The notes beneath the pieces are model-generated. The model had not been told where the DNA came from, did no database searches, and was given only the letters and a program-made list of their open reading frames with translations. DNA of 18,850 nt from the NCBI GenBank assembly GCA_934097255.1, contig CAKONT010000004.1, positions 1 through 18,850 on the forward strand, written 5' to 3'. Source of the stretch: an uncultured Bacilli bacterium (lineage in GTDB: Bacteria > Bacillota_I > Bacilli_A > RF39 > UBA660). Shown here piece after piece: positions 7,707 to 14,779 of this stretch. Position 1 is the first letter of the stretch; each line of letters opens with the position of its first letter. The translations under genes and the position numbers were made by a program.

Positions 7707-8321
7707 TTAATCTATTGTTTTAAAAATATTATTGTAAATATTACTTGCATTTGTAAAATCGATTACTTCTTTCAAATTATCAAGATATTTAGATCTATCA
7801 TTTTGATAATTTAAATAATAAGCATGTTCCCATAAATCTATATTTATAAGTGGAATATATCCATAAAACAAAGGAAAATCTTGATTTGATAAGTTAATTA
7901 TTTCTAAATTACCCAAATTATCTATTACTAAAAAAGTATATCCAGATCCTTTAAGTTTTAAAGCTTCTTCTTTTAACTTACTATAAAAATTATCAAAAGA
8001 ACCATATTTTTTATTAATACTTTTTTCTAAATTACCAGTTGGTTTATTAAAAGATATACTTAAACTTTTAAAATACAAATCATGATTTAAAACTCCACCA
8101 AGATTAAATATAATATCTTCTTTATTTAACATAAAATCATCAATATGATAAACAAGTTCCTCTAGTTTATATCTAAAATCATAATTATTAGCTTTTAAAT
8201 ATTTATTTAAATTATTTAAATAAGTCTTATAATGCTTATTATAATGATAAGCATTTGTTTTAGTATCAATAAATGGTTCTAAATCTTGATATAAATACGA
8301 TAATTTATTTATTTTATATAT
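7707..8321 (-). CDS. sodA: Mn/Fe superoxide dismutase, apparent AUA start
   Basis: Converts superoxide to peroxide and oxygen; cytosolic dimer. The frame is open from 8330 to 7707. The first ATG in it (8132) would give only 141 aa and lose the N-terminal helical domain. The region before that ATG encodes a normal SOD N-terminus: KLSYLYQDLEPFID, then YHYNKHYKTYLNNLN. Starting at ATA (8321-8319) gives 204 aa, the family length. It puts the metal ligands at His26, His80, Asp162 and His166, Tyr34 at its usual place, and Gln147 in NQD as in the Mn type. AAAGGAAGTGA, one base off the full anti-16S match, lies 9 bases before the ATA. No ATG, GTG or TTG exists in frame after the TGA at 8330-8328. The usual Trp residues in NHxxFW and GSGWxW are replaced (NHDLYF, GSGYTF). 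Monocistronic, flanked by terminators. Confidence 0.85.
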   Translation of the reverse strand: MYKINKLSYLYQDLEPFIDTKTNAYHYNKHYKTYLNNLNKYLKANNYDFRYKLEELVYHIDDFMLNKEDIIFNLGGVLNHDLYFKSLSISFNKPTGNLEKSINKKYGSFDNFYSKLKEEALKLKGSGYTFLVIDNLGNLEIINLSNQDFPLFYGYIPLINIDLWEHAYYLNYQNDRSKYLDNLKEVIDFTNASNIYNNIFKTID

Positions 8322-8360
8322 AAAAAATCACTTCCTTTATCATCTATTAAATTTATGTAT

Positions 8361-8395
8361 AAAAAAAATAATATTTACAGTTTTATAAATATTAT
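8361..8395 (-). terminator. Rho-independent terminator after the SpoU methyltransferase gene
   Basis: Perfect 10-bp minus-strand stem ATAATATTTA / TAAATATTAT, loop TAAAACTG, and a run of eight T. The stop codon (8394-8392) is inside the 5' arm. Confidence 0.85.
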
Positions 8396-9129
8396 CTATT
8401 AAATTCGTAAAGAATAATTGCTGTTGCAATTGATACATTTAAACTTTCTAAATCTTTATTTATATTTATATAAATATTTTTATCACATAAATCTTTAATA
8501 TTAGGTCTTACCCCATTTCCTTCATTACCAACAATTAATGCAAAATTATCTTTTACTTTAATATCTTTTGGAGGCATTCCATTAATAACATCAGTTCCAT
8601 AAATAATAAAATTTCTATCTTTTAAAATATTAATTGCTTTTGTTAAATCTTCTCTTATTATATTTATTTTAAAAATAGCACCTTCACTTGCTCTTATTAC
8701 TTTATCGTTATACATATCACAACTATCTACGCTAATTATAATTGTATCAATATTAAACCCTAATGCTGTTCTTATAATAGTTCCTAAATTTCCTGGATCT
8801 TGGATATTATCTAAAAGTAAAAAACGTTTGCCAAAAAAACCATTATCATTTATTTTCTTACATATTCCTAAATACTTACTTGTATTTAAAGAAGATATCT
8901 TATTAAAAACTAAATCTTTAACAAAGAATATATTAACGTCATCAGGAACAAAAAAATCAATTGACGTATTTTCTAAAACATATAACTCTTCTAATAAATT
9001 ATTTTTGATTGCTTCTTCTATCAAATTCTTAGTCTCAATTATAAATTTATTCTTACTATCACGATTATTTTTATTTTTTAATTTCACTACTTCTTTTATT
9101 TTTTTATTAGTTAAACTTTCTATTATCAT
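8392..9129 (-). CDS. TrmH/SpoU-family rRNA 2'-O-methyltransferase
   Basis: SPOUT RNA methyltransferase of 245 aa, probably acting on 23S rRNA; exact site unknown. Residues 1-95 form an L30e-like RNA-binding domain (ESLTNKKIKEVVKLKNKNNR opening, KFIIETKNLIEEA). The catalytic domain carries motif 1 LDNIQDPGNLGTIIRTA (106-122), motif 2 IVGNEGNGV (199-207) and motif 3 ESLNVSIATAIILYE (228-242). It resembles Bacillus YsgA, but it is not next to pheST as ysgA often is. It is the last gene of a four-gene operon and starts 11 bp after the YgjP-like gene. Its stop lies in the terminator stem. Confidence 0.93.
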   Translation of the reverse strand: MIIESLTNKKIKEVVKLKNKNNRDSKNKFIIETKNLIEEAIKNNLLEELYVLENTSIDFFVPDDVNIFFVKDLVFNKISSLNTSKYLGICKKINDNGFFGKRFLLLDNIQDPGNLGTIIRTALGFNIDTIIISVDSCDMYNDKVIRASEGAIFKINIIREDLTKAINILKDRNFIIYGTDVINGMPPKDIKVKDNFALIVGNEGNGVRPNIKDLCDKNIYININKDLESLNVSIATAIILYEFNR

Positions 9130-9140
9130 AACACTTTCCT

Positions 9141-9782
9141 TTACAATATATAATTCATTTCCTTTCGATAAATTTTATATTCCTTAACGTATTTTGAAAC
9201 TACTTCCCAAAAATATTTAGAATGATTTGGATAAATTAAATGACTTAACTCATGTACTATAACGTAATCCAAATATTTTATATCTATTTTTACTAAATCT
9301 AAATTAAGAGTTATTTCCTTTTTAGTTGTATTACAAACTCCCCATTTACTTGTCATTTTTCTTATTTTAATAGTTGGATATGGTATATTTTCAGTAAATA
9401 AATTATAGCAATAAATAAGCCTTTCATTAAAAAGTTCTTGTGCTTGTTTTCTATAAAAATTATCAACATTAGACAATCTTCCAATATATACTTGATCTTT
9501 TATGAAATAAATTTTTTTTCCTTCGATATAATTTATATCGTAAGAATCCCCTAAAAATAGAAATTTATCTTTTTGACGATCTTTTTTTTCTTCAATTATT
9601 TTTATTTGTTTTTCAATAAAATTTATATTCTTATTTATAAACTCAGTAATTACCTTATCTTTATAATATTTAGGTGCGGTTATATATATTTTTAAGTCAT
9701 CTTTTACTCTCATATACATATTTTTATTATTTTTGTAGTTAATTACTACTTCATAAAATTTATTATCTATTTGTATTCTCAT
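9141..9782 (-). CDS. YgjP-like zinc metalloprotein (M48/DUF45 family)
   Basis: Putative soluble zinc metallopeptidase of the YgjP/SprT-related group; its biological substrate is not established. The 213 aa have an N-terminal beta-rich part, a Lys-rich stretch (57-73), then the conserved KIRKMTSKWGVCN (139-151), ITLNLDLVKI, and HELSH at 177-181 with the third ligand His187 in NHSKYFW. ATG at 9782 overlaps the TGA of the upstream pseudouridine synthase gene (ATGA). The chain length and all three His ligands suggest an active protein. It sits among RNA-modification genes, which may be only operon convenience. Confidence 0.88.
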   Translation of the reverse strand: MRIQIDNKFYEVVINYKNNKNMYMRVKDDLKIYITAPKYYKDKVITEFINKNINFIEKQIKIIEEKKDRQKDKFLFLGDSYDINYIEGKKIYFIKDQVYIGRLSNVDNFYRKQAQELFNERLIYCYNLFTENIPYPTIKIRKMTSKWGVCNTTKKEITLNLDLVKIDIKYLDYVIVHELSHLIYPNHSKYFWEVVSKYVKEYKIYRKEMNYIL

Positions 9783-10447
9783 AAATTTTCTAAATTAAAT
9801 TCTTTAAATATTCCATAGTCTGGATATCTTACAAAATTTAATCTTTCTTTTGTTACTGGGTGAATAAATGAAAGTTTATATGCACATAATGCTAATTGAT
9901 TTTGATCTTTTTTGCCATATCTTTGATCGCCATACAAGGGATGATTTCTTGATTTAAATTGGATTCTTATTTGATGATGACGTCCTGTTATTAAATTGAT
10001 TTTAACAAGTGATAAGTTATTTTTAAATGATAAGACTTTATACTCTAACTTAGCATATTTTCCATTTTCTTTTGTTGAAATGATACTATTGTTATTATCA
10101 TCCTTTTTTATATAATCTTCTAATATTCCCTCTTTATCTTCTAAATAACCTTGTACTACTGCTAAATAACTTTTTTTAAACTCTTTATTTTCTATTTCTT
10201 TAAAAAGTCTTGAAGAAGCTTTACTTGTTTTTGCAAATACCATAATACCAGATGTTGGTCTATCTAATCTATGAACAAGTCCTAAATAAACATTACCCGG
10301 TTTTTGGTATTTTTCTTTTATATATTTTTTTATGATCGTCAACATATCAATATCATTTGTATTATCGCCTTGAGATAAGACATTTATTTTTTTAAAAACA
10401 ACAATAATATGATTATCTTCATAAAGTATTTCTAAATCATTCTTCAT
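9779..10447 (-). CDS. RluA-family pseudouridine synthase
   Basis: Isomerises uridine to pseudouridine in rRNA or tRNA. Opens with LEILYEDNHIIVVFKK. Catalytic Asp62 lies in HRLDRPTSG (59-67), followed by FAKTSKASSRL, the KSYLAVV strand and the ITGRHHQIRIQF motif. At 222 aa it is catalytic-domain only; no S4 RNA-binding domain is present, as in Bacillus YjbO-like members rather than RluD. I chose ATG at 10447; a GTG at 10465 would extend it by six residues but lacks a ribosome site, while GGGGTG stands 10 bases before the ATG. It overlaps the end of the upstream methyltransferase by 11 bp. The NKP motif seen in relatives after the first strand is FKK here. Confidence 0.93.
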   Translation of the reverse strand: MKNDLEILYEDNHIIVVFKKINVLSQGDNTNDIDMLTIIKKYIKEKYQKPGNVYLGLVHRLDRPTSGIMVFAKTSKASSRLFKEIENKEFKKSYLAVVQGYLEDKEGILEDYIKKDDNNNSIISTKENGKYAKLEYKVLSFKNNLSLVKINLITGRHHQIRIQFKSRNHPLYGDQRYGKKDQNQLALCAYKLSFIHPVTKERLNFVRYPDYGIFKEFNLENL

Positions 10448-11288
10448 ATCTTCCACACACCCCACAAGGAAGAATTAAGCCATTTTCTCCTTTTATTCCA
10501 AGTTCATAAGAGCATATATTACCAGGAAATTTTTGACCAACAGTAAGTTTTAAAATATTTTCAACTACAATTTTAGAAAGACCAGCTGTGTAAGTATTTA
10601 TAATAAAAAAAAGTGGTTTTTCGCTTAAAACATTTAAACACAAACTTACTAGATGAAAAAGATCTTTGTCAATACTCCAAACTTCTTTATTAGCACCTCT
10701 TCCAAATGATGGTGGATCCATTATAATTGCATCATATTTGTTTCCTCTTCGTATTTCTCGTTCGACAAATTTAATGCAATCATCTACTATAAATCTAATT
10801 GGTTTATCTTCTAATCCACATGATTTCACATTTTCTTTAGCCCAATCTACCATTCCACGACTAGAATCGACATGGACAACACTAGCACCGGATTTTAAAC
10901 AACAACAACTAGCACAACCTGTGTAAGCAAAAAGATTTAATACTTTAATATTCCTGTTAGCAGACTTTATTTTATCCATCATAAAATCCCAGTTAACACT
11001 TTGTTCTGGGAAAATACCTGTATGTTTAAAACCCATAAGTTTAACATTAAAAGTTAAATCTTTGTAACTTATTTGCCAAGAATCCTTCATTTTTTTTGTT
11101 TTTTCCCAATAGCCTCCGCCACTTGTTGAACGATGATAATAAGCGTGAGCTAAACTTTTATCTAATTTTTCTTGCCAAATTATCTCTGGATCGGGTCTTA
11201 ATAAATAATAATTGCTCCATTTTTCTAATTTTTCTCCATTAGACATTGCAATTATTTTATAATCATCAAAATCTTTTACCAATTTCAT
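10437..11288 (-). CDS. Class I SAM-dependent RNA methyltransferase (RlmI-like)
   Basis: 283 aa, cytosolic. Matches the COG1092 group of rRNA methyltransferases. The N-terminal part (about 1-90) resembles a PUA-less targeting region. Motif I is VLNLFAYTGCAS (116-127), the acidic residue binding SAM ribose is in VHVDSS (138-143), and motif IV is DPPSFGRG (191-198). The C-terminus LPCGVCGRYEE carries a CxxC. A short Cys run (CASCCC, 125-130) follows motif I. Whether it modifies 23S rRNA C5 positions or another base cannot be told here. First gene of the operon, with its own promoter (11310-11338) and Shine-Dalgarno AAGGTG seven bases before the ATG. Confidence 0.9.
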   Translation of the reverse strand: MKLVKDFDDYKIIAMSNGEKLEKWSNYYLLRPDPEIIWQEKLDKSLAHAYYHRSTSGGGYWEKTKKMKDSWQISYKDLTFNVKLMGFKHTGIFPEQSVNWDFMMDKIKSANRNIKVLNLFAYTGCASCCCLKSGASVVHVDSSRGMVDWAKENVKSCGLEDKPIRFIVDDCIKFVEREIRRGNKYDAIIMDPPSFGRGANKEVWSIDKDLFHLVSLCLNVLSEKPLFFIINTYTAGLSKIVVENILKLTVGQKFPGNICSYELGIKGENGLILPCGVCGRYEE

Positions 11289-11309
11289 TTACAAACACCT
11301 TCTTTTTTT

Positions 11310-11338
11310 ATTATATAAAAAAATAAACATTATTTAAA
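11310..11338 (-). promoter_or_regulatory. Sigma-A promoter of the methyltransferase operon
   Basis: Minus-strand TTTAAA (11338-11333), 17-bp spacer, TATAAT (11315-11310), directly after the rpmF terminator and 22 bp before the ATG. Confidence 0.6.
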
Positions 11339-11345
11339 TATTAAA

Positions 11346-11374
11346 AAGAAAAAAAGAATAATTTCTTATTCTTT
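11346..11374 (-). terminator. Rho-independent terminator of rpmF
   Basis: Perfect 9-bp minus-strand stem AAAGAATAA / TTATTCTTT closed by a GAAA tetraloop and followed by T-rich sequence. The rpmF TAA is the last three bases of the 5' arm. Confidence 0.85.
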
Positions 11375-11548
11375 ATCTTCTTTTACAATTGATTTTCCTT
11401 TATAAGAACCACATTCTCTACAAACTCTATGTGGTTTAATTACTGCTCCACAACTTGGACATTTAGTAGTCTCTTTTGCAGTAAGTGCCTGATGTGCTCT
11501 TCTTGTTCTTTGACTTGTTTTTGAAACTTTTCTAGCTGGAACTGCCAT
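11366..11548 (-). CDS. rpmF: 50S ribosomal protein L32
   Basis: Small zinc-ribbon protein of the large subunit, 60 aa. MAVPARKVSKTSQRTRRAHQ is the standard N-terminus. The four zinc Cys are C30, C33 (CPSC), C43 and C46 (CREC), so this is the zinc-binding form. Shine-Dalgarno AAAGGAGTGAT stands before the ATG. The common partner yceD (DUF177) is not upstream; an Asn-rich membrane protein gene is there instead, separated by rpmF's own promoter. The MAVPARKVSKT opening is more like Bacilli/Erysipelotrichia than typical Clostridia. Confidence 0.97.
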   Translation of the reverse strand: MAVPARKVSKTSQRTRRAHQALTAKETTKCPSCGAVIKPHRVCRECGSYKGKSIVKEDKE

Positions 11549-11573
11549 AATATCACTCCTTTTTCTACCTAAC

Positions 11574-11590
11574 GTTGATTAACAATCAAC
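11574..11590 (-). promoter_or_regulatory. Hairpin in the rpmF leader
   Basis: Minus-strand GTTGATT GTT AATCAAC: a perfect 7-bp stem with a 3-base loop between the promoter and the rpmF ribosome site. Function unknown; it may be an RNA stability or regulatory element. Confidence 0.4.
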
Positions 11591-11601
11591 TTGCTTAGTA
11601 A

Positions 11602-11630
11602 ATTATACACTAAAAGTTTTGAAAACGCAA
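11602..11630 (-). promoter_or_regulatory. Sigma-A promoter of rpmF
   Basis: Minus-strand TTGCGT (11630-11625), 17-bp spacer, and perfect TATAAT (11607-11602), about 54 bp before the ATG. The -35 starts 11 bp after the stop of the upstream gene. Confidence 0.75.
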
Positions 11631-11640
11631 CTATTTTTCT

Positions 11641-12141
11641 TTATTTTACTTCATTTTCTTTTGTTTGACTTTCATTTAAGATTTTATTTATATAATTATC
11701 ATAAACATCTGGTCCGTTAGGATTATCACTTTTATATATTTCGTTACTATCAAAATTAGTATTTGTATTTGAATAAGTATTACTTGAATTTCCATCAAAT
11801 CCATTATTTATAGTATTCATTTGTTTAGCATTACTATCATTTAAATTAGCAATATCTGTAACATTTTCATTTAAATTATTACCAACACTTTCATTTTGAT
11901 TCATATTAAAATCATTATTAAAATTAGTATTATTACTATTATCAATAGTGTTATTTGATACTCTATTGTCAAACGATTCACTATGTTGTTGAGTAAAATA
12001 AACTGGATTTATATTATCCATTTCATAATCACTCTTTTTAGTTTTCTTACCTCCTAAAAACCTAGCTAATATAATTAAGAATATAACACCTATAATAACA
12101 ACAATTAATAAATAAATATTTTGACTTAAAAAATCTACCAT
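11641..12141 (-). CDS. Single-pass membrane protein with Asn-rich disordered tail, unknown
   Basis: I do not recognise this 166-aa protein. It has one hydrophobic helix (about residues 8-28), followed by the basic GGKKTKK, which predicts the C-terminal part in the cytoplasm. Residues 42-166 are low-complexity and about 30% Asn with Ser, Thr, Asp and Gln (for example NNTNFNNDFNMNQN), so probably unfolded. The last 20 residues, DVYDNYINKILNESQTKENE, look helical. The gene has its own extended -10 promoter and Shine-Dalgarno AGAGGT. It lies between recO and rpmF. It could be a scaffold or division/envelope anchor; this is speculation. Low complexity limits any homology call. Confidence 0.6.
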   Translation of the reverse strand: MVDFLSQNIYLLIVVIIGVIFLIILARFLGGKKTKKSDYEMDNINPVYFTQQHSESFDNRVSNNTIDNSNNTNFNNDFNMNQNESVGNNLNENVTDIANLNDSNAKQMNTINNGFDGNSSNTYSNTNTNFDSNEIYKSDNPNGPDVYDNYINKILNESQTKENEVK

Positions 12142-12170
12142 TTAAAATACCTCTTTTCTATTATTAATTA

Positions 12171-12179
12171 ATTATATCA
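12171..12179 (-). promoter_or_regulatory. Extended -10 promoter of the Asn-rich membrane protein gene
   Basis: Minus-strand TGATATAAT, a perfect TGnTATAAT, 30 bp before the ATG. The -35 region is only T-rich, as is common with extended -10 promoters. Confidence 0.6.
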
Positions 12180-12188
12180 TAAATGAAA

Positions 12189-12214
12189 TAAAAAAAATAA
12201 CGTTTTTAGTTATT
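12189..12214 (-). terminator. Rho-independent terminator of the recO array
   Basis: Minus-strand stem AATAAC / GTTATT, loop TAAAAAC, followed by eight T in total. The recO stop (12212-12210) is inside the 5' arm. Confidence 0.75.
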
Positions 12215-12941
12215 CCCTTACTTGATTTAGAAAATTTTTTGATTTTAAATATACTCCGGTATACCTAGAATAATAATTTTCTAAAAAATTATTTATTTCT
12301 GTTCTATTTTTATCTTTAATATTAAAAACCTTTATCTTACTAATATCAACATAATAATACATTCTTAAAAGCATAATAGTTTTAGGATCAACAATATATT
12401 CATTATTGTAACATTTTTTACAAATATAGCCACCTGCTTCACTACTTATCGTAATAATATCAGTACTATTATTACAAATACTGCAACATTCAAGAATTGG
12501 CATTACCCCTAAATATTTTAAATATTTTAGTTCCACAACATTGGTAATACTAAGAGGATCTATTCCTTCTTCAATTTTTTCTATGCTACTAATTAAAATA
12601 GGAAATATTTCTTTATTATTTGTTTGCTTTAAAACTTGATTTGTTAGATCAAGTAAGTATGCACTGCAACCAATTTTACTTAAATCTTTTTTTGTCTTTA
12701 TAAATTCATTTAATATATCAACACTTATCAAAGTAGATAGACCTTCCTCTTTATAGTAAATATTGAAATAACCATAAGTTAGTTTTGTACTAACACTTCT
12801 TAATTTACTTTTTAAATTACGACATCCCTTTGATATAATTCCAATTCTTCCATATTCTTTAGTAAAAACATTTAAAACTTTGCTCGATTCACCATAATTT
12901 ACATCACTTATTATTATTCCCAAAACTTTCTCTATTTTCAT
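12210..12941 (-). CDS. recO: DNA repair protein RecO
   Basis: Recombination mediator that anneals single strands and, with RecR, loads RecA in gap repair. The 243 aa have the N-terminal OB fold (about 1-80: LGIIISDVNYGESSKVLNVFTKEYGRIGIISKGCR), a helical middle and a zinc finger with C153, C156, C174 and C177. These are standard for RecO. The ATG lies inside the yqzL gene, overlapping it by 38 bp in another frame, so its translation is probably coupled to yqzL. Last gene of the array. The usual next gene in Bacillus, glyQ, is not here. Confidence 0.95.
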   Translation of the reverse strand: MKIEKVLGIIISDVNYGESSKVLNVFTKEYGRIGIISKGCRNLKSKLRSVSTKLTYGYFNIYYKEEGLSTLISVDILNEFIKTKKDLSKIGCSAYLLDLTNQVLKQTNNKEIFPILISSIEKIEEGIDPLSITNVVELKYLKYLGVMPILECCSICNNSTDIITISSEAGGYICKKCYNNEYIVDPKTIMLLRMYYYVDISKIKVFNIKDKNRTEINNFLENYYSRYTGVYLKSKNFLNQVRE

Positions 12942-13029
12942 ATGATTTACAACTCTCCAGCTTTTTTAAAAATAAATAATATTTCATATCACCTGTTGTT
13001 TTAAATAAATTCCACAACAAATCATTCAT
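12904..13029 (-). CDS. yqzL: YqzL-family small protein
   Basis: A 41-aa frame with ATG at 13029 and TGA at 12906-12904, preceded by AAAGGGTGAT, a good Shine-Dalgarno. It begins MNDLLWNLFKTTGDMKYYLFLKKLE, matching the YqzL pattern (W-x-x-F-x-x-TG-x-x-x-x-YL-x-x-K-x-x-E) and the family length of about 45. Bacillus subtilis has yqzL in exactly this place between era and recO. Function is unknown in the family. The last 38 bp overlap recO. It is below common gene-caller length limits and easily missed. The C-terminal tail after about residue 28 looks unconstrained because it shares its bases with recO. Confidence 0.85.
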   Translation of the reverse strand: MNDLLWNLFKTTGDMKYYLFLKKLESCKSYENRESFGNNNK

Positions 13030-13074
13030 TATAATCACCCTTTATATTAATATAATGAGCAACTATATTATATT

Positions 13075-13971
13075 TTAATCATCTTCTTTTAAAATTCCTA
13101 ATTCATCAAATAAATTTTCTTTTTCACGCCAATTTTCAATTACTTTCACAAATAAATTCAAATAAACATTTAGACTTAAAAGTTTTTCAATATCTTCTCT
13201 TGCTTGCCTTCCAATTTCTTTTAACATTCTACCATTTTTCCCTATTATGATAGACTTTAAATTTTTTCTATCTACAACAATTAAAGCATCTATCTCGCAA
13301 ATATGCTTCTTAAAATTCATTTTTTCAACAACACAAGTAACAGCATGAGGAACTTCTTCTTTTGTCAAATTTAAAACTTTTTCTCTTATTATTTCCCCTA
13401 CTAAAAACTTTTCTGAAACATTAGTTATTGTCTCATCATCAAAATATTTTATGTTATCTTTCAAATTTTCTTTTATAACTTTTTTTAATTCATCAATGTT
13501 ATCATTTTTTAAAGAAGAAATTGGAACAATTGCTAAAAAGTTATATAAATCTTTCAATTTACTTATTTCTTCTAAAATTTTATCTTTTTTTATTAAGTCA
13601 ATTTTTGTTAAAACTAAAATAACTTCTTTTTTCTCTTCCTCTAATTTTTTTAAGATTTTATTATCGTTTAATCCAAAACCACTTGCAATATCTACTAAAA
13701 ATAAAACAATATCATTTTCAAAACTAGAATACGCTTTACTATTTAATACTTCACCAAGTTTATTGTAAGCTTTACCAATTCCTGGAGTATCAATAAATAT
13801 TATCTGATAATTGTCTTCATTTAAAATTCCATATATATTATTTCTTGTTGTACCAACTTTATCTGATGTGATTGCTATTTTTTTATTAATAAGTTTATTA
13901 ATTAAAGTTGATTTACCAACGTTTGGTCTTCCAACTATGCTTACAAATCCACTTTTTATTTCATCATTCAT
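13075..13971 (-). CDS. era: GTPase Era
   Basis: Essential GTPase that binds the 3' end of 16S rRNA in 30S maturation. Of normal length, 298 aa. G1 GRPNVGKST (14-22), G3 DTPG (61-64), G4 TKID (122-125), and the KH RNA-binding domain with GKNGRMLKEIG (244-254) near the C-terminus. The switch I motif reads VGTTR (39-43) where most Era proteins have PQTTR; the essential Thr is kept. ATG overlaps the TGA of cdd (ATGA, 13968-13971). yqzL begins 45 bp after the stop. Confidence 0.97.
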   Translation of the reverse strand: MNDEIKSGFVSIVGRPNVGKSTLINKLINKKIAITSDKVGTTRNNIYGILNEDNYQIIFIDTPGIGKAYNKLGEVLNSKAYSSFENDIVLFLVDIASGFGLNDNKILKKLEEEKKEVILVLTKIDLIKKDKILEEISKLKDLYNFLAIVPISSLKNDNIDELKKVIKENLKDNIKYFDDETITNVSEKFLVGEIIREKVLNLTKEEVPHAVTCVVEKMNFKKHICEIDALIVVDRKNLKSIIIGKNGRMLKEIGRQAREDIEKLLSLNVYLNLFVKVIENWREKENLFDELGILKEDD

Positions 13972-14354
13972 TTTAAATCCTCCATTGAAAAACTATCTGG
14001 ACATAAAATACCTACTGTATATTTTTTATAATTACCATTAATATCATAACAATATACTTCTACATCACTTGAAAAAAATTCAACAAATACTTGTCTACAT
14101 AACATACAAGGAGTACAAATTTTACCACCGTTATTCATAATATATATTTTATCAAAATCACTTGCTTTATAACCACAAGTAATTGCACTAAAAATAGCAT
14201 TTCTTTCGGCACAAATAGTTGCACCGAAAGATGAATTTTCAACATTTACCCCATAAAACTCTTTTTTATCTTTGCATACTAAAACACAAGATACTTTAAA
14301 TTTAGAATATTCTGCATACGAATTTTCAAGAAGTGTCAATAATTTTTCTTTCAT
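13968..14354 (-). CDS. cdd: Cytidine deaminase
   Basis: Deaminates cytidine and deoxycytidine to uridine and deoxyuridine for pyrimidine salvage. At 128 aa it is the short tetrameric type. Zinc ligands are C48 (in CAERNAIF, with catalytic Glu50) and C83 and C86 in PCMLCRQ, the Cys-Cys-Cys pattern of the Bacillus enzyme. PCMLC replaces the more common PCGAC. Shine-Dalgarno AAGGAG is 10 bases before the ATG. Placement between dgkA and era is the classic Bacillota order. Confidence 0.95.
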   Translation of the reverse strand: MKEKLLTLLENSYAEYSKFKVSCVLVCKDKKEFYGVNVENSSFGATICAERNAIFSAITCGYKASDFDKIYIMNNGGKICTPCMLCRQVFVEFFSSDVEVYCYDINGNYKKYTVGILCPDSFSMEDLK

Positions 14355-14368
14355 AAATGATAAGCTCC

Positions 14369-14779
14369 TTAAAATAAATTTAATATTTTTGGTAAAAAAA
14401 TCATTATACCAACAATCAAAGAAATAATACTCATAATGCCGACAGCACCACTTGCACAGTCTTTAGCTACCTTAGCAAGAGGCTTTTTTTCTTCGGTAAC
14501 TAAATCAACTGTTGCTTCAAGTGCAGTATTAACCATCTCAAGAGATAAAACAACTCCAATTAATGTCACAATAACTAAAGTTTCAACATAATTTATTTTC
14601 AATAAAACTCCTAAAACAAGAGCAATAATAGCAATAATAATCATAACCATTATATTTACTTCATTATAAAAAGCATAATTCATTCCTTCAAAACAATATT
14701 TAAAAGACGAAATAAACCTTTTAAAACTTTTTTCTTTTACTTTTTTTATTTTTTTATCTTCTACTAAATTTTTTTTCAC
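14369..14779 (-). CDS. dgkA: DgkA-family kinase (undecaprenol or diacylglycerol kinase)
   Basis: Small integral membrane kinase of 136 aa. In Gram-positives this family mainly phosphorylates undecaprenol, feeding the C55-P carrier pool that UppS also supplies. A basic N-terminus (1-40) leads to three membrane helices (about 42-60, 66-86 and 113-134). The signature is E81MVNTALE88 with AKDCASGAV (105-113) binding ATP and lipid. The start is GTG at 14779, with AGGAG 10 bases before; there is no other start before Met33. It overlaps ybeY by 26 bp. Confidence 0.93.
   Translation of the reverse strand: MKKNLVEDKKIKKVKEKSFKRFISSFKYCFEGMNYAFYNEVNIMVMIIIAIIALVLGVLLKINYVETLVIVTLIGVVLSLEMVNTALEATVDLVTEEKKPLAKVAKDCASGAVGIMSIISLIVGIMIFLPKILNLF

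Noticed and set aside
7707..8132. Superoxide dismutase as a truncated pseudogene starting at the ATG at 8132
   Set aside because: The same frame continues upstream without a stop for 63 more codons that encode the normal SOD N-terminus including the first metal ligand, so the gene is intact apart from its start codon.
8341..8403. Direct repeat AATTTAATAGAT(A/G)ATA at the SpoU stop and before sod
   Set aside because: Only two copies, one inside coding sequence, low complexity; no sign of a mobile element or attachment site.
8828..9187. Plus-strand open frames opposite the SpoU gene and (13451-13768, 13811-14041) opposite era
   Set aside because: They are antisense to well-recognised genes, rich in Phe/Ile/Leu/Ser as expected from the reverse of Lys-rich coding sequence.
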